Virus record (IMG/VR): IMGVR_UViG_3300028844_004552
Span: 1-64,000 of that record
From: a virus
Strand: one strand, 5' to 3'
DNA: 64,000 nt
The position numbers and the translations under genes were made by a program. Below, piece by piece: positions 8,436 through 17,725 of the stretch. Each line of letters starts with the position of its first letter. The stretch's first letter is position 1. The notes beneath the pieces are model-generated. The model did not search any database. It was not told the DNA's origin and saw only the letters and a list, made by a program, of their open reading frames with translations.

Positions 8436-10445
8436 ATGGATTTATCAACAGAGATACTGTCGGACATTACAGTATACATGAAGTACGCTAAGTACATCCC
8501 TCAACTACAAAGAAGAGAAACTTGGCAAGAATTAGTGACAAGAAACAAAGAAATGCACCAAAAACATTACCCTCACATTACAGACGAAATTGAGGAAGCT
8601 TACAAATTAGTCTACGATAAGAAAGTACTACCATCAATGAGGTCGTTACAATTTGGTGGTAAACCAATTGAGATTTCACCAAATAGAGTTTATAACTGTG
8701 CATATTTACCTATCGACCATTACAAGTCGTTTAGTGAGATTATGTTCTTATTATTAGGTGGAACGGGTGTTGGTTACTCAGTACAAAGACATCACGTAGA
8801 GAAGTTACCAGAAATCAGAAAACCTAATTTAAAAAGAAATAGACGTTTCCTTATTCCAGATTGTATTGAAGGATGGGCTGATGCAATCAAGGTTCTTATG
8901 AGAGCATACTTTGAAGGAATGTCAACACCTATATTTGATTTTTCAGATATTAGAGCAAAGGGTGCACTTTTGGTTACATCGGGTGGTAAGGCACCAGGTC
9001 CACAACCACTTAAAGATTGTATTCATAATATTACAAAAATTCTTGACTCTAAAGAAAACGGTGATAAATTAACAACACTTGAGGTTCATGATATCGTATG
9101 TTACATTGCTGATGCAGTATTAGCTGGTGGTATTCGTAGAGCGGCACTTATTTCATTATTCTCAATGAATGATGATTCTATGCTTACTTGTAAATTTGGA
9201 AATTGGTGGGAGCTTAATCCTCAAAGAGGTAGAGCAAATAACTCATCAGTGATTCTTAGACACAAGATTACCGAAGAAACATTTTTTGACTTATGGAAGA
9301 AGGTTGAGGAATCTAATAGTGGTGAGCCAGGTGTTTATTTCTCTAACGATAGAGATTGGGGAACAAACCCTTGTTGTGAAATCGCACTTAGACCATATCA
9401 ATTCTGTAATCTTACAGAAATAAACGCATCCAACATTACATCACAAGCTGATTTAAATAAACGTGTACGTGCGGCTACCTTTATTGGAACACTTCAAGCT
9501 GGTTACACTGATTTTCATTACTTAAGAGATGTTTGGAAGGAAACAACAGAAAAAGACGCTCTAGTAGGTGTAGGAATGACTGGTATCGGTTCTGGTGCAG
9601 TACTTGAATATGACCTTCATGAAGCTTCACAAGAAGTTCTTACGGAGAACGCTAGAGTAGCAGCATTAATCAACATAAAGAAAGCGGCTAGAACAACAAC
9701 GGTTAAACCATCTGGAACTAGTTCACTTGTTTTAGGTACATCATCTGGAATACATGCGTGGCACAATGATTACTATATTAGAAGAATTAGAGTTGGTAAG
9801 AACGAGGCTATTTATAGTTATTTAGCAATAAATCACCCAGAATTGGTTGAGGATGAGTATTTCAGACCTAACGAGCAAGCAGTAATATCAATACCACAGA
9901 AGGCACCAGAAGGTTCAATCTTTAGACATGAATCTCCAATGCACTTATTAGATAGAGTTAAGAATTTTAACACTAACTGGGTCCGTGGTGGTCATAGAAC
10001 TGGTGAGAATACACATAATGTATCTGTAACTGTTTCTATTAAGAAAGAATTGGATATGATTTCAATCAAGGATGAAGAAGGTAACCCACTTAAGAGTACT
10101 GATGGTAAAGTTATCAAAGAATCTAAGAAAGATGAAGATGGTAACCCAATTTACAGAATCAACGAATGGGGTGGTATTGGTGAATGGATGTGGGATAATA
10201 GACATACATTTAATGGTATTTCAGTTCTTCCATATGATGGTGGTAGCTATATTCAAGCACCATTTGAAGATTGTACTAAAGAAAAGTACGACGAGATGAA
10301 TAAATCACTTCACAACATTGACCTTACTAAGGTTATTGAAATTGAAGATAACACTGACTTAAGTGGTGAATTAGCTTGTGCTGGTGGTGCATGTGAAATT
10401 GACGTAGATTTATCAAGTATTAAAGATATTGATGAAACTGTGTAA
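8436..10445 (+). CDS. nrdJ: Class II (adenosylcobalamin-dependent) ribonucleotide reductase
   Basis: 669 aa, somewhat shorter than the Lactobacillus-type monomeric enzyme (739). It reduces ribonucleoside triphosphates to deoxynucleotides using coenzyme B12. Catalytic positions are preserved: C88 in VYNCAY, N311/C313/E315 in NPCCE, C324 eleven residues after C313, and a C-terminal redox pair C648/C653 spaced by five. The usual NPCGE glycine is Cys here. The LLGGTGVGYS phrase near residue 105 is typical of this class. T4 itself uses class Ia and III enzymes, so this is a one-gene replacement. It is followed by a strong terminator and then the virion block. Confidence 0.88.
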   Translation: MDLSTEILSDITVYMKYAKYIPQLQRRETWQELVTRNKEMHQKHYPHITDEIEEAYKLVYDKKVLPSMRSLQFGGKPIEISPNRVYNCAYLPIDHYKSFSEIMFLLLGGTGVGYSVQRHHVEKLPEIRKPNLKRNRRFLIPDCIEGWADAIKVLMRAYFEGMSTPIFDFSDIRAKGALLVTSGGKAPGPQPLKDCIHNITKILDSKENGDKLTTLEVHDIVCYIADAVLAGGIRRAALISLFSMNDDSMLTCKFGNWWELNPQRGRANNSSVILRHKITEETFFDLWKKVEESNSGEPGVYFSNDRDWGTNPCCEIALRPYQFCNLTEINASNITSQADLNKRVRAATFIGTLQAGYTDFHYLRDVWKETTEKDALVGVGMTGIGSGAVLEYDLHEASQEVLTENARVAALINIKKAARTTTVKPSGTSSLVLGTSSGIHAWHNDYYIRRIRVGKNEAIYSYLAINHPELVEDEYFRPNEQAVISIPQKAPEGSIFRHESPMHLLDRVKNFNTNWVRGGHRTGENTHNVSVTVSIKKELDMISIKDEEGNPLKSTDGKVIKESKKDEDGNPIYRINEWGGIGEWMWDNRHTFNGISVLPYDGGSYIQAPFEDCTKEKYDEMNKSLHNIDLTKVIEIEDNTDLSGELACAGGACEIDVDLSSIKDIDETV

Positions 10446-10470
10446 ACCATTGATAACACTACAATAAAAG

Positions 10471-10497
10471 GGCTCGTCGAAAGATGAGCCTTTTTTA
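10471..10497 (+). terminator. Rho-independent terminator with GAAA tetraloop
   Basis: GGCTCGTC pairs with GATGAGCC (one G-U) around a GAAA loop, followed by TTTTTT. It separates the replication block from the virion block. Confidence 0.88.
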
Positions 10498-10521
10498 TTT
10501 GTACTATTTAGTTATTAAAAA

Positions 10522-10541
10522 TATTTATTATACTATTTATG
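10522..10541 (+). promoter_or_regulatory. Late-type promoter motifs before gp25
   Basis: TATTTATT at 10522-10529 and TATTTATG at 10534-10541 lie upstream of the gp25 ATG at 10560. They open the virion block directly after a strong terminator. Confidence 0.5.
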
Positions 10542-10559
10542 TAATAAAGAAAGTATAAT

Positions 10560-10946
10560 ATGGCAAATGGAAAATACATCAACATCAATTTCCCGTTCAA
10601 GGAGAGCGATAAAGGATTCTTTTTAGATTTAAACGACAACGATAAAGCAGCCATCAAAGCTGACCTTATGCATTTGATTTTAACTAGAAAGGGTGAGAGA
10701 TTATACCTACCAGATTTTGGTACCAATTTATTACAATATATATTTGAAGCAAACGACAGTGTTACTCAATCAGAGATAAAGACTGAAATTAGTGATACCG
10801 TAAAAAAATACTTACCTAACTTAGTAATTAATGAAGTAATAGTAGAACAAAGTGAAGCTAGTGAATATGCCGCTACTGTTAGAATTGATTATACCGTTAC
10901 AGATGATGCGTTCCAAGCAACTGATTTTGTATTAATAAACATTTAA
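10560..10946 (+). CDS. 25: Baseplate wedge protein gp25-like
   Basis: 128 aa, matching T4 gp25 (132). This is a lysozyme-fold-like component of the baseplate wedge that starts sheath assembly. The family phrase GERLYLPDFGTNLLQYIFE (about residues 46-64) is clear, as is the C-terminal beta segment (VRIDYTV). It is directly followed by gp6, the usual contractile-tail order. It begins the virion block behind TATTTAT motifs. Confidence 0.88.
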   Translation: MANGKYININFPFKESDKGFFLDLNDNDKAAIKADLMHLILTRKGERLYLPDFGTNLLQYIFEANDSVTQSEIKTEISDTVKKYLPNLVINEVIVEQSEASEYAATVRIDYTVTDDAFQATDFVLINI

Positions 10947-10951
10947 AAACT

Positions 10952-12790
10952 ATGGCAATTAAAAAAATAAATTATACATCTAGAAATTTTTCCGACGTTA
11001 GAGGGGAATTAATTGAATTTGTTAGACAATACTATCCAGAAATCTTCAATGATTTTAATGATGCTTCTGTAGGTATGATGCTTATAGAATTAAATGCGGC
11101 AGTCGCTGATATGCTTTCATTTAATACGGATAAAGCATTTCAAGAAACACAAATAGATTTTGCACAAGAACGAAAATCACTACTTTCACAAGCTAGAACA
11201 TTTGGGTTAAAGGTACCAGGTAAGCGACCATCAGTATCCATCGTCGATTATTCAGTAACAGTTCCAGTATTAGGTGATACTTGGGACGTATCATACGCAC
11301 CAGTGATTAGAGAAGGTAGTCAAGTATCTGGAGCGGGTAAGGTATTTGAAAATTCAGTTGATATTGATTTTTCAAATCCATTCAATTTAGGTGGAATACC
11401 AAATAGATTGATTATCCCAAACATAGATGAAAACGGTAATATATTAAATTATACTATTGTTAAAAGAGAGATGGTAACCAACGGTATAACAAAGGTGTTC
11501 AAGAGAACAATCTCAGCAAATGATTCTAAGCCATTCTTAGAGGTTATTCTTCCAGATAATGATGTAATGTCAGTTTCATCTGTAATTACCTTAGAAGGTG
11601 TTAATTACACCAAAATACCAACCTTAGACCAATTTTTAGATATCGATAACCAATGGTTTGAGATGGATGCATTAGCTGAGGATAAAATATATGTTGGTGA
11701 TACAAGTAAAATATCTGATAATTCTGGTGTAATACCAGGTAAGTTCATTTCAGTTGATAAGCGTTTCATAAGAGAATACACCGACCTAGGGTTTACAAAA
11801 CTAATCTTCGGTGGTGGGTCTCAAGACATATCAGCACTTTGTGATTTTGATGTAAATAAATCATTAATTAATAGAATTGGTGACTTCATCAATAATACAT
11901 CATTAGGTCTTACATTACCATCTAATTATACGATGTATGTTAGATATAGAGTAGGTGGTGGTTCAACATCTAATCTTGGTCCTAACACAATAAACACTGT
12001 AGGTGTTACAAATATGGTGGTTAATGGTGCAAGTCCAGCAATCAACAACTCAGTTACTACATCATTAAAGGTTAATAACCCAATACCAGCTTTAGGTGGT
12101 AAGGACCAACCTTCAATTGAAGAGTTAAGGAATTTAATTAAATATAATTTCTCAGCACAAAATAGATGTGTAACACTTAAGGATTATCAATCAAGAATTG
12201 CATTAATGCCAGGTGAATTTGGAGTTCCATTTAGAACAGGTGTCTTCGAGGAACAAAATAAAATAAAGGTATATACATTAGGGTTAGATAGTAGTGGTAA
12301 ATTAAGTAACACATCAACATCAGCACTTAGAGATAATATTGGGACATATCTTGCAGATTATAGAATGATTAATGATTATGTTGAAGTGGATAATGGTAGA
12401 GTTATAAATCTTAGTTTTGAAATTGACCTTTTTATTGAAAAACAATTCCCACAATCTCAAATAATGGCTGAGGTTATCAATCAAGTTAAAGATTATATGG
12501 ATATTAATAAATTTGATATGGGTGATGATATTTATCTTTCTGACCTTATGGAAATTATTAACAATGTTAATGGTGTAACCAATGTAATTGACATGAGAGT
12601 CTTTAATAAGGTTGGTGATGGTAAATATTCATTAAATGAGATAGCACAACCATATGTTAATTCTTTAACTGATGATACGACAAGACAAATTGACTTATTA
12701 GGTCAGTTTACTTTATTTGGTGAAACAACCTCTATGTTTGAGGTTAAATATCCAGATAAGGATATAATGGTTAGAGTTAAGACTATATAA
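10952..12790 (+). CDS. 6: Baseplate wedge protein gp6-like
   Basis: 612 aa (T4 gp6 is 660). gp6 dimers link the baseplate wedges into the inner ring. The N-terminus (YTSRNFSDVRGELIEFVRQYYPEIF) and the DASVGMMLIELNAAVADML segment match the gp6/J-type baseplate family. The C-terminal YKSRIALMPGEFG-like region (DYQSRIALMPGEFG) and later ferredoxin-like repeats fit too. It lies 5 bases after gp25, so the two are co-translated. Confidence 0.85.
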   Translation: MAIKKINYTSRNFSDVRGELIEFVRQYYPEIFNDFNDASVGMMLIELNAAVADMLSFNTDKAFQETQIDFAQERKSLLSQARTFGLKVPGKRPSVSIVDYSVTVPVLGDTWDVSYAPVIREGSQVSGAGKVFENSVDIDFSNPFNLGGIPNRLIIPNIDENGNILNYTIVKREMVTNGITKVFKRTISANDSKPFLEVILPDNDVMSVSSVITLEGVNYTKIPTLDQFLDIDNQWFEMDALAEDKIYVGDTSKISDNSGVIPGKFISVDKRFIREYTDLGFTKLIFGGGSQDISALCDFDVNKSLINRIGDFINNTSLGLTLPSNYTMYVRYRVGGGSTSNLGPNTINTVGVTNMVVNGASPAINNSVTTSLKVNNPIPALGGKDQPSIEELRNLIKYNFSAQNRCVTLKDYQSRIALMPGEFGVPFRTGVFEEQNKIKVYTLGLDSSGKLSNTSTSALRDNIGTYLADYRMINDYVEVDNGRVINLSFEIDLFIEKQFPQSQIMAEVINQVKDYMDINKFDMGDDIYLSDLMEIINNVNGVTNVIDMRVFNKVGDGKYSLNEIAQPYVNSLTDDTTRQIDLLGQFTLFGETTSMFEVKYPDKDIMVRVKTI

Positions 12791-12853
12791 ACATTTCCTT
12801 TAATGGAAATATTTAGTATATTAATTGTTATAAGATAAATTAAAATTATTTAA

Positions 12854-13219
12854 ATGAGTTGTCAAAGTTGTAAAGAAAAAAGTAAAAATTTAAATTCACT
12901 AGTTAAGGGTGATGGGAGTGAAGACCCAATAACTAAAAATGTTGCATTCATTATATTCAATGTTCTAATTAGAATAATATTATTTGCAATATCATTATCA
13001 ACCACACCAGTTATTTTATTATTTATAGTGTGGATGTTATTTAAGACTATTATGCTTAATAAGGGTGATTTAAATATTATGCCATCACTAGTAATGGTTG
13101 GTAAACAAATGGGTATTGGTAAAAGGAAATCAAAGAAATCAAAGGATTCTGAGGATATTGACACATCTAAACCAGAAAACTATGAATTTGATGAAAGAGT
13201 AGATAAAGTGAAACTATAA
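12854..13219 (+). CDS. Small membrane protein with N-terminal CxxC
   Basis: 121 aa. It begins MSCQSCKEK and then has one long or two adjacent hydrophobic segments (about residues 32-70), ending in a basic and acidic tail. It is unusual within a baseplate operon. It directly abuts the giant protein at 13220 (the next ATG follows the TAA immediately), which also contains a hydrophobic stretch, so the two may act together in the membrane during infection. Function unknown. Confidence 0.65.
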   Translation: MSCQSCKEKSKNLNSLVKGDGSEDPITKNVAFIIFNVLIRIILFAISLSTTPVILLFIVWMLFKTIMLNKGDLNIMPSLVMVGKQMGIGKRKSKKSKDSEDIDTSKPENYEFDERVDKVKL

Positions 13220-16200
13220 ATGTCAAAATCAATTAGGATAAGAACAACACCAAATGGTAGTGATTCAAATATAAAAGTTAAAATCGAACAAGATTTTGAT
13301 TTCATTGAAATATTATCATTGAAAATTTCTCAAGCAGAGGCGTATAGTCGTTTCTGTTCGGATTATGGTGTGGTCGTTGGTAGAGTTATTATCAATGACG
13401 GTTTCGGTGTTCCTAATGCTAAGGTTTCGGTATTTGTTCCAATAGAAGAGGAAGATGAATTAGATAGTGAAATTGCTGGTCTATACCCATACAAAGTTTT
13501 AGGGGATAAAAATAGTGATGGGATTAGATATAACCTTTTACAGAAGGACCCAAAACCTAATGAGAATTGCTTCACACCAGCTGGTTCATTTCCATCTAAA
13601 AGAGAAGTGATTGACAATGATACGGTACTTGAAGTTTATGACAAGTATTATAAATACACCACCACAACCAACGAAGCTGGTGATTTCATGTTATTTGGTG
13701 TTCCAGTTGGTTCACATACACTTAATATGGATTGTGATTTATCAGACATTGGTATTGCATCACAAAGACCTTATGATTATATTTCACAAGGTGAGTCAAT
13801 AAAGAGGTTTGAGTCTACAACAAAATTTAAGTCCGATAAGGATTTAGATAAGATGATTCAAATCAAAAGTTATAGGAAAGGTATCAATGTACAACCATTT
13901 TGGGGTGATAAAGACCAATGTGATATTGGTATTACAAGAAGTGACTTTGATATCAAGAAAAAAATAATACCATCAGCAATATTTGTTGGGAGTTTATTCT
14001 CAGATTCTGAAAAGAATTCAATAAACAAAAACTGTAGACCTAGAAAAGATTTAGGTAGACTTTGTGAAACAAACGCATCAGAAGGTACCGTAGAGATGAT
14101 TAGGAAGACGTTAGACGGTACTATTGAACGTTTTGATGTTGAGGGTGGTCGAGTAATAGATGATTCGGGAGGATGGGCGTATCAAGTTCCTATGAACTTA
14201 GATTATATGGTAACCAATGAATTTGGTGAACTTGTACCATCGGATGACCCTAACAAGGGAATACCAACAAAGGCTAGAGTTAGATTTAGAATTGGTATGG
14301 ATGTAACTGGTGACGAGGGTAGACTTAGAACTAGTGCTAAATATTTAGTTCCACATAACCCACCAAATTCTTCTAATATAGATTACAACTTCAATGAGAA
14401 TACTAGTGATGAACACTTTAGAGATTTTCATTGGAATAAAATATATACAGTATCTAATTTTATACCTAGAGTTCAATCAACTTGTCCAGGCGGTAAGTGT
14501 GCTGACAATAGGAATATTACAGGTATAAAGGATGTTGATGATTGTAGTGGTGACAAGACACCATTCCCATATAATAGGGTTGATACAGATTTCAATCCAC
14601 TGTTTTTAATATTATGTATTATATTAAATATAATCATTTTCATAGTATGGATGATTAATGCAATTGTTATAAATCTTATAAATGTTGTCCTAATTATTAT
14701 CAATGCTGTATTATTGGTTATATGTGAAATTGTCTTTTTTATATCTAAAATTGTCTGTGCTTTAAAACACTTAACGGATGCGGATAAACGTGCTGAATGT
14801 AGAGAGAAGGGTTGTATGGGTGATTGTGATGATGAAGAATGTAAGGATTGTGAATGTAAGAATATTCTTAGTTATGTACCATGTATTGTAATGGAATGTG
14901 ATGATAAGAATTGGGCACCAGGCTGCAAGTGTGATTACATTGAACCATCATCTATAGTAGTTGGTTCGAATGATTATGGTAATACAGATACAGGTGCTAT
15001 TGGTTGTTGGGCTTCAATGACCAACGCTGAAAATCCTAAGAATCCAATCACTCACTGGAGTGGTGTTAATTATAATTCAGATAATTGTAGTCACCCAGGT
15101 CATGATAGACTTGATGCTGGGCTATCAGATTGTTACGCAATACAATTAGCAGAAGCATTAAATATGTTTGAATTGGACTTTTATAATGATTGGATTAATG
15201 GTACATTATATGCGTATTTATTAAAATACAAGAAGAAAAAGAATGGTAAGCAAAAATTCTGTGATTCTGATTGTGACACATCAGATTCGGATAATAATTG
15301 CGATAAGAGTTGGTTTGTTGACACTTGTACTAGTGAAGGTAGTGATAGGATTGATACCAAGAAAATAATTAAAAAGCAAATTAATGAAGGTCTTATAAAA
15401 CAAGTAACAACGACTAGACCAGACGGAAAGGAAGATGAGGTATTGTATTATGCACCTTATACTAAACACCACGATTTTAAAATGTTTGCAACAGAACTTG
15501 TACATTTAGGTTCTATATTTGATTGTGATTGGCAAGGAATTCCTAAGATACAATCCTACTTATTACCAACATCATATATTAGACCACCTTACACTGCTGA
15601 ATATTTAAATGATGGGACAACAAAGGTCACATGTGGAATGACATCAACTGGTACTCAAGGTAGTGGTGGATTATTTTTTGATATTGATTGTATTGGACTT
15701 AAGGTTGGTGGTAGATGTAAAAACTTTAAGAGAATTTGTGAAATTGGTGTTGAATTACCATCAGATAATTGTTGGGTATTAAATGAATCCATTACAAATC
15801 CATATGGGTCTAAATTTAGAGATATATTCTATGCACTTAATAAGGATGATGGTGCAAATAAATTGAATTCATGGCCTGTTGGTGGAATACCAGTAGGTGG
15901 TTATGGTACTGCATTTGAAACAGCTAGTGGTGAAGGTTTTGCTTCTGATAGTTTAAATGCAGAATATGTTCAATTTAGAGGTAACTATATCTCTACTGAC
16001 ACTGATACAGCAAATGTAGACCAACCTGTGGAATCTTATTCACAATCTAAGAATTCATTTTATTTCTATTTTGGTACCGAGCCTGGTAAAAGTGGACTAG
16101 AAACTATGAACAATAGATTCTTCGCTGAATGTGCTGTTGTACAAAAGAATGACTTCGTAATTCAAGGTATAGTAACTGACTCTACATCATTTACTGGTTG

Positions 16201-17725
16201 TACTGGTGAAATAAATCTTACAATTGTTGGTGGTTCTGGTGATTATACATATGTATGGACAGGACCTAACGGTTACACATCAACAGAATCAACAGCAAAT
16301 AACGAAGATGGTGATATACAAGGACTTTGTGGTGGTATTTATACTGTTGTTGTTACTGATACTGATGGTGGTTCATCTACAACATCATTCACAGTTAACG
16401 CACCAACAGCATTCGCTTGTGATGTAACAGCAGTACCAGCAATTCAAGCTGGTGTTAATGGTAGTATTATTCTTAATATAGCTGGTGGTGTACCAAATTA
16501 TAGTTACAGTATTAATAACAACCCATCTATACTTATGACTGGTTCATATGAGAATATACCACTTCCAGAAGGGACATACAACGTAGAGGTTACTGACACT
16601 AACAATAATTCATGTACGGATACTGTAACAATTTCAGCAAGTACAGCAGCTTTAAATATTGCTGGTGCAACTACAGGTACTAACACCACATGTGGAAATG
16701 ATAACGGTACACTTACCGTGACGATTGATTTCCAAACATTAGGTGGTGCTGCACCATATTCATATTTGATTACTGGACCTAATGGTTTCTCATCATCATC
16801 ACTTAACTTAACTAATTTAGAGGGTGGAACGTATACAATTCAAGTTACTGATTCAAGCCCAACACCACAGGTAGTTACTGATACATGGGTTATAGCACCA
16901 TCTATAGGACCGACTATGAGTATTATTCCAGATTGGTTCTGTTGGTTAGCACCAAACACCACACCTACGATAACACCTAGTTTTAATGTAACAGCAAATG
17001 GTGGTTACACAATTGAATGGGTGGGTTATGATGCGCTTGGTGCTGAGGTATTAGGATACTCTGGGTCAACTACATTCCCAGCGGGTGTTACTAATCCTAT
17101 TATTACATCTTCAATGATAGGACCTTACGGAACTAACTTTAAATTGATTGATTCGTTTGGTTGTATTGTAAACGATTATTACGACCTAAGACCTGGTCAA
17201 GGACACGTTCCGACTAGTGCTATGGCTATTGAATACATACCAGAACAATATTGTTGGTTAGATGGCTCAACACCACAAATATACCCACAATTCCTAGTTA
17301 CTGTAGATGGTCCATTTACAATATCATGGGCGGGTGGTTCAGAATCATTTGCAGCTGTAGGGGTTCCGACTATAATTACACTTAGTACTTTAGTTTCAGT
17401 TGGTAACATTAATTTTACACTTACTGAAACAAATAATGGTTGTACAAACTTAAGTGGTGTGATAGATTTAACTGCTGGTGGTTCTAATGTACCGTCAAGT
17501 GCACTTAGTGGTATCGCAACTCAACCTAATCAAACAACAATCACAGTTACACCTACTGGTGGTTGGGGTGGATATACTTATAAATGGTTTAAGAATGGTG
17601 TTGATATGGGTATTACTACTCAGTCACATACTATCAATGCATTTTCAAATGGTGAAGATTGGCAATGTAAAATAACGGATTCAAATGGATGCTTTACGTA
17701 TTCTAATATAGTAACGACAACATAA
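13220..17725 (+). CDS. Giant virion protein with SprB-like adhesin repeats and hydrophobic segment
   Basis: 1501 aa. Residues of about 50-180 contain a carboxypeptidase-regulatory-like beta domain (VGRVIINDGFGVPNAKVSVF...NEAGDF). A long hydrophobic stretch (about 460-515) is followed by a Cys-rich region. From about residue 983 the chain has at least three beta repeats with phrases such as GGSGDYTYVW, AGV.GSI.L.I.GG.P.YSYS and GTYNVEVTDT.N.SC, the pattern of SprB repeats of gliding-motility adhesins. An Ig-like domain ends it (TYKWFKNG...WQCKITDSNGC). It lies directly after gp25/gp6 and probably forms part of the baseplate or a receptor-binding structure. The function is inferred. Confidence 0.7.
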   Translation: MSKSIRIRTTPNGSDSNIKVKIEQDFDFIEILSLKISQAEAYSRFCSDYGVVVGRVIINDGFGVPNAKVSVFVPIEEEDELDSEIAGLYPYKVLGDKNSDGIRYNLLQKDPKPNENCFTPAGSFPSKREVIDNDTVLEVYDKYYKYTTTTNEAGDFMLFGVPVGSHTLNMDCDLSDIGIASQRPYDYISQGESIKRFESTTKFKSDKDLDKMIQIKSYRKGINVQPFWGDKDQCDIGITRSDFDIKKKIIPSAIFVGSLFSDSEKNSINKNCRPRKDLGRLCETNASEGTVEMIRKTLDGTIERFDVEGGRVIDDSGGWAYQVPMNLDYMVTNEFGELVPSDDPNKGIPTKARVRFRIGMDVTGDEGRLRTSAKYLVPHNPPNSSNIDYNFNENTSDEHFRDFHWNKIYTVSNFIPRVQSTCPGGKCADNRNITGIKDVDDCSGDKTPFPYNRVDTDFNPLFLILCIILNIIIFIVWMINAIVINLINVVLIIINAVLLVICEIVFFISKIVCALKHLTDADKRAECREKGCMGDCDDEECKDCECKNILSYVPCIVMECDDKNWAPGCKCDYIEPSSIVVGSNDYGNTDTGAIGCWASMTNAENPKNPITHWSGVNYNSDNCSHPGHDRLDAGLSDCYAIQLAEALNMFELDFYNDWINGTLYAYLLKYKKKKNGKQKFCDSDCDTSDSDNNCDKSWFVDTCTSEGSDRIDTKKIIKKQINEGLIKQVTTTRPDGKEDEVLYYAPYTKHHDFKMFATELVHLGSIFDCDWQGIPKIQSYLLPTSYIRPPYTAEYLNDGTTKVTCGMTSTGTQGSGGLFFDIDCIGLKVGGRCKNFKRICEIGVELPSDNCWVLNESITNPYGSKFRDIFYALNKDDGANKLNSWPVGGIPVGGYGTAFETASGEGFASDSLNAEYVQFRGNYISTDTDTANVDQPVESYSQSKNSFYFYFGTEPGKSGLETMNNRFFAECAVVQKNDFVIQGIVTDSTSFTGCTGEINLTIVGGSGDYTYVWTGPNGYTSTESTANNEDGDIQGLCGGIYTVVVTDTDGGSSTTSFTVNAPTAFACDVTAVPAIQAGVNGSIILNIAGGVPNYSYSINNNPSILMTGSYENIPLPEGTYNVEVTDTNNNSCTDTVTISASTAALNIAGATTGTNTTCGNDNGTLTVTIDFQTLGGAAPYSYLITGPNGFSSSSLNLTNLEGGTYTIQVTDSSPTPQVVTDTWVIAPSIGPTMSIIPDWFCWLAPNTTPTITPSFNVTANGGYTIEWVGYDALGAEVLGYSGSTTFPAGVTNPIITSSMIGPYGTNFKLIDSFGCIVNDYYDLRPGQGHVPTSAMAIEYIPEQYCWLDGSTPQIYPQFLVTVDGPFTISWAGGSESFAAVGVPTIITLSTLVSVGNINFTLTETNNGCTNLSGVIDLTAGGSNVPSSALSGIATQPNQTTITVTPTGGWGGYTYKWFKNGVDMGITTQSHTINAFSNGEDWQCKITDSNGCFTYSNIVTTT

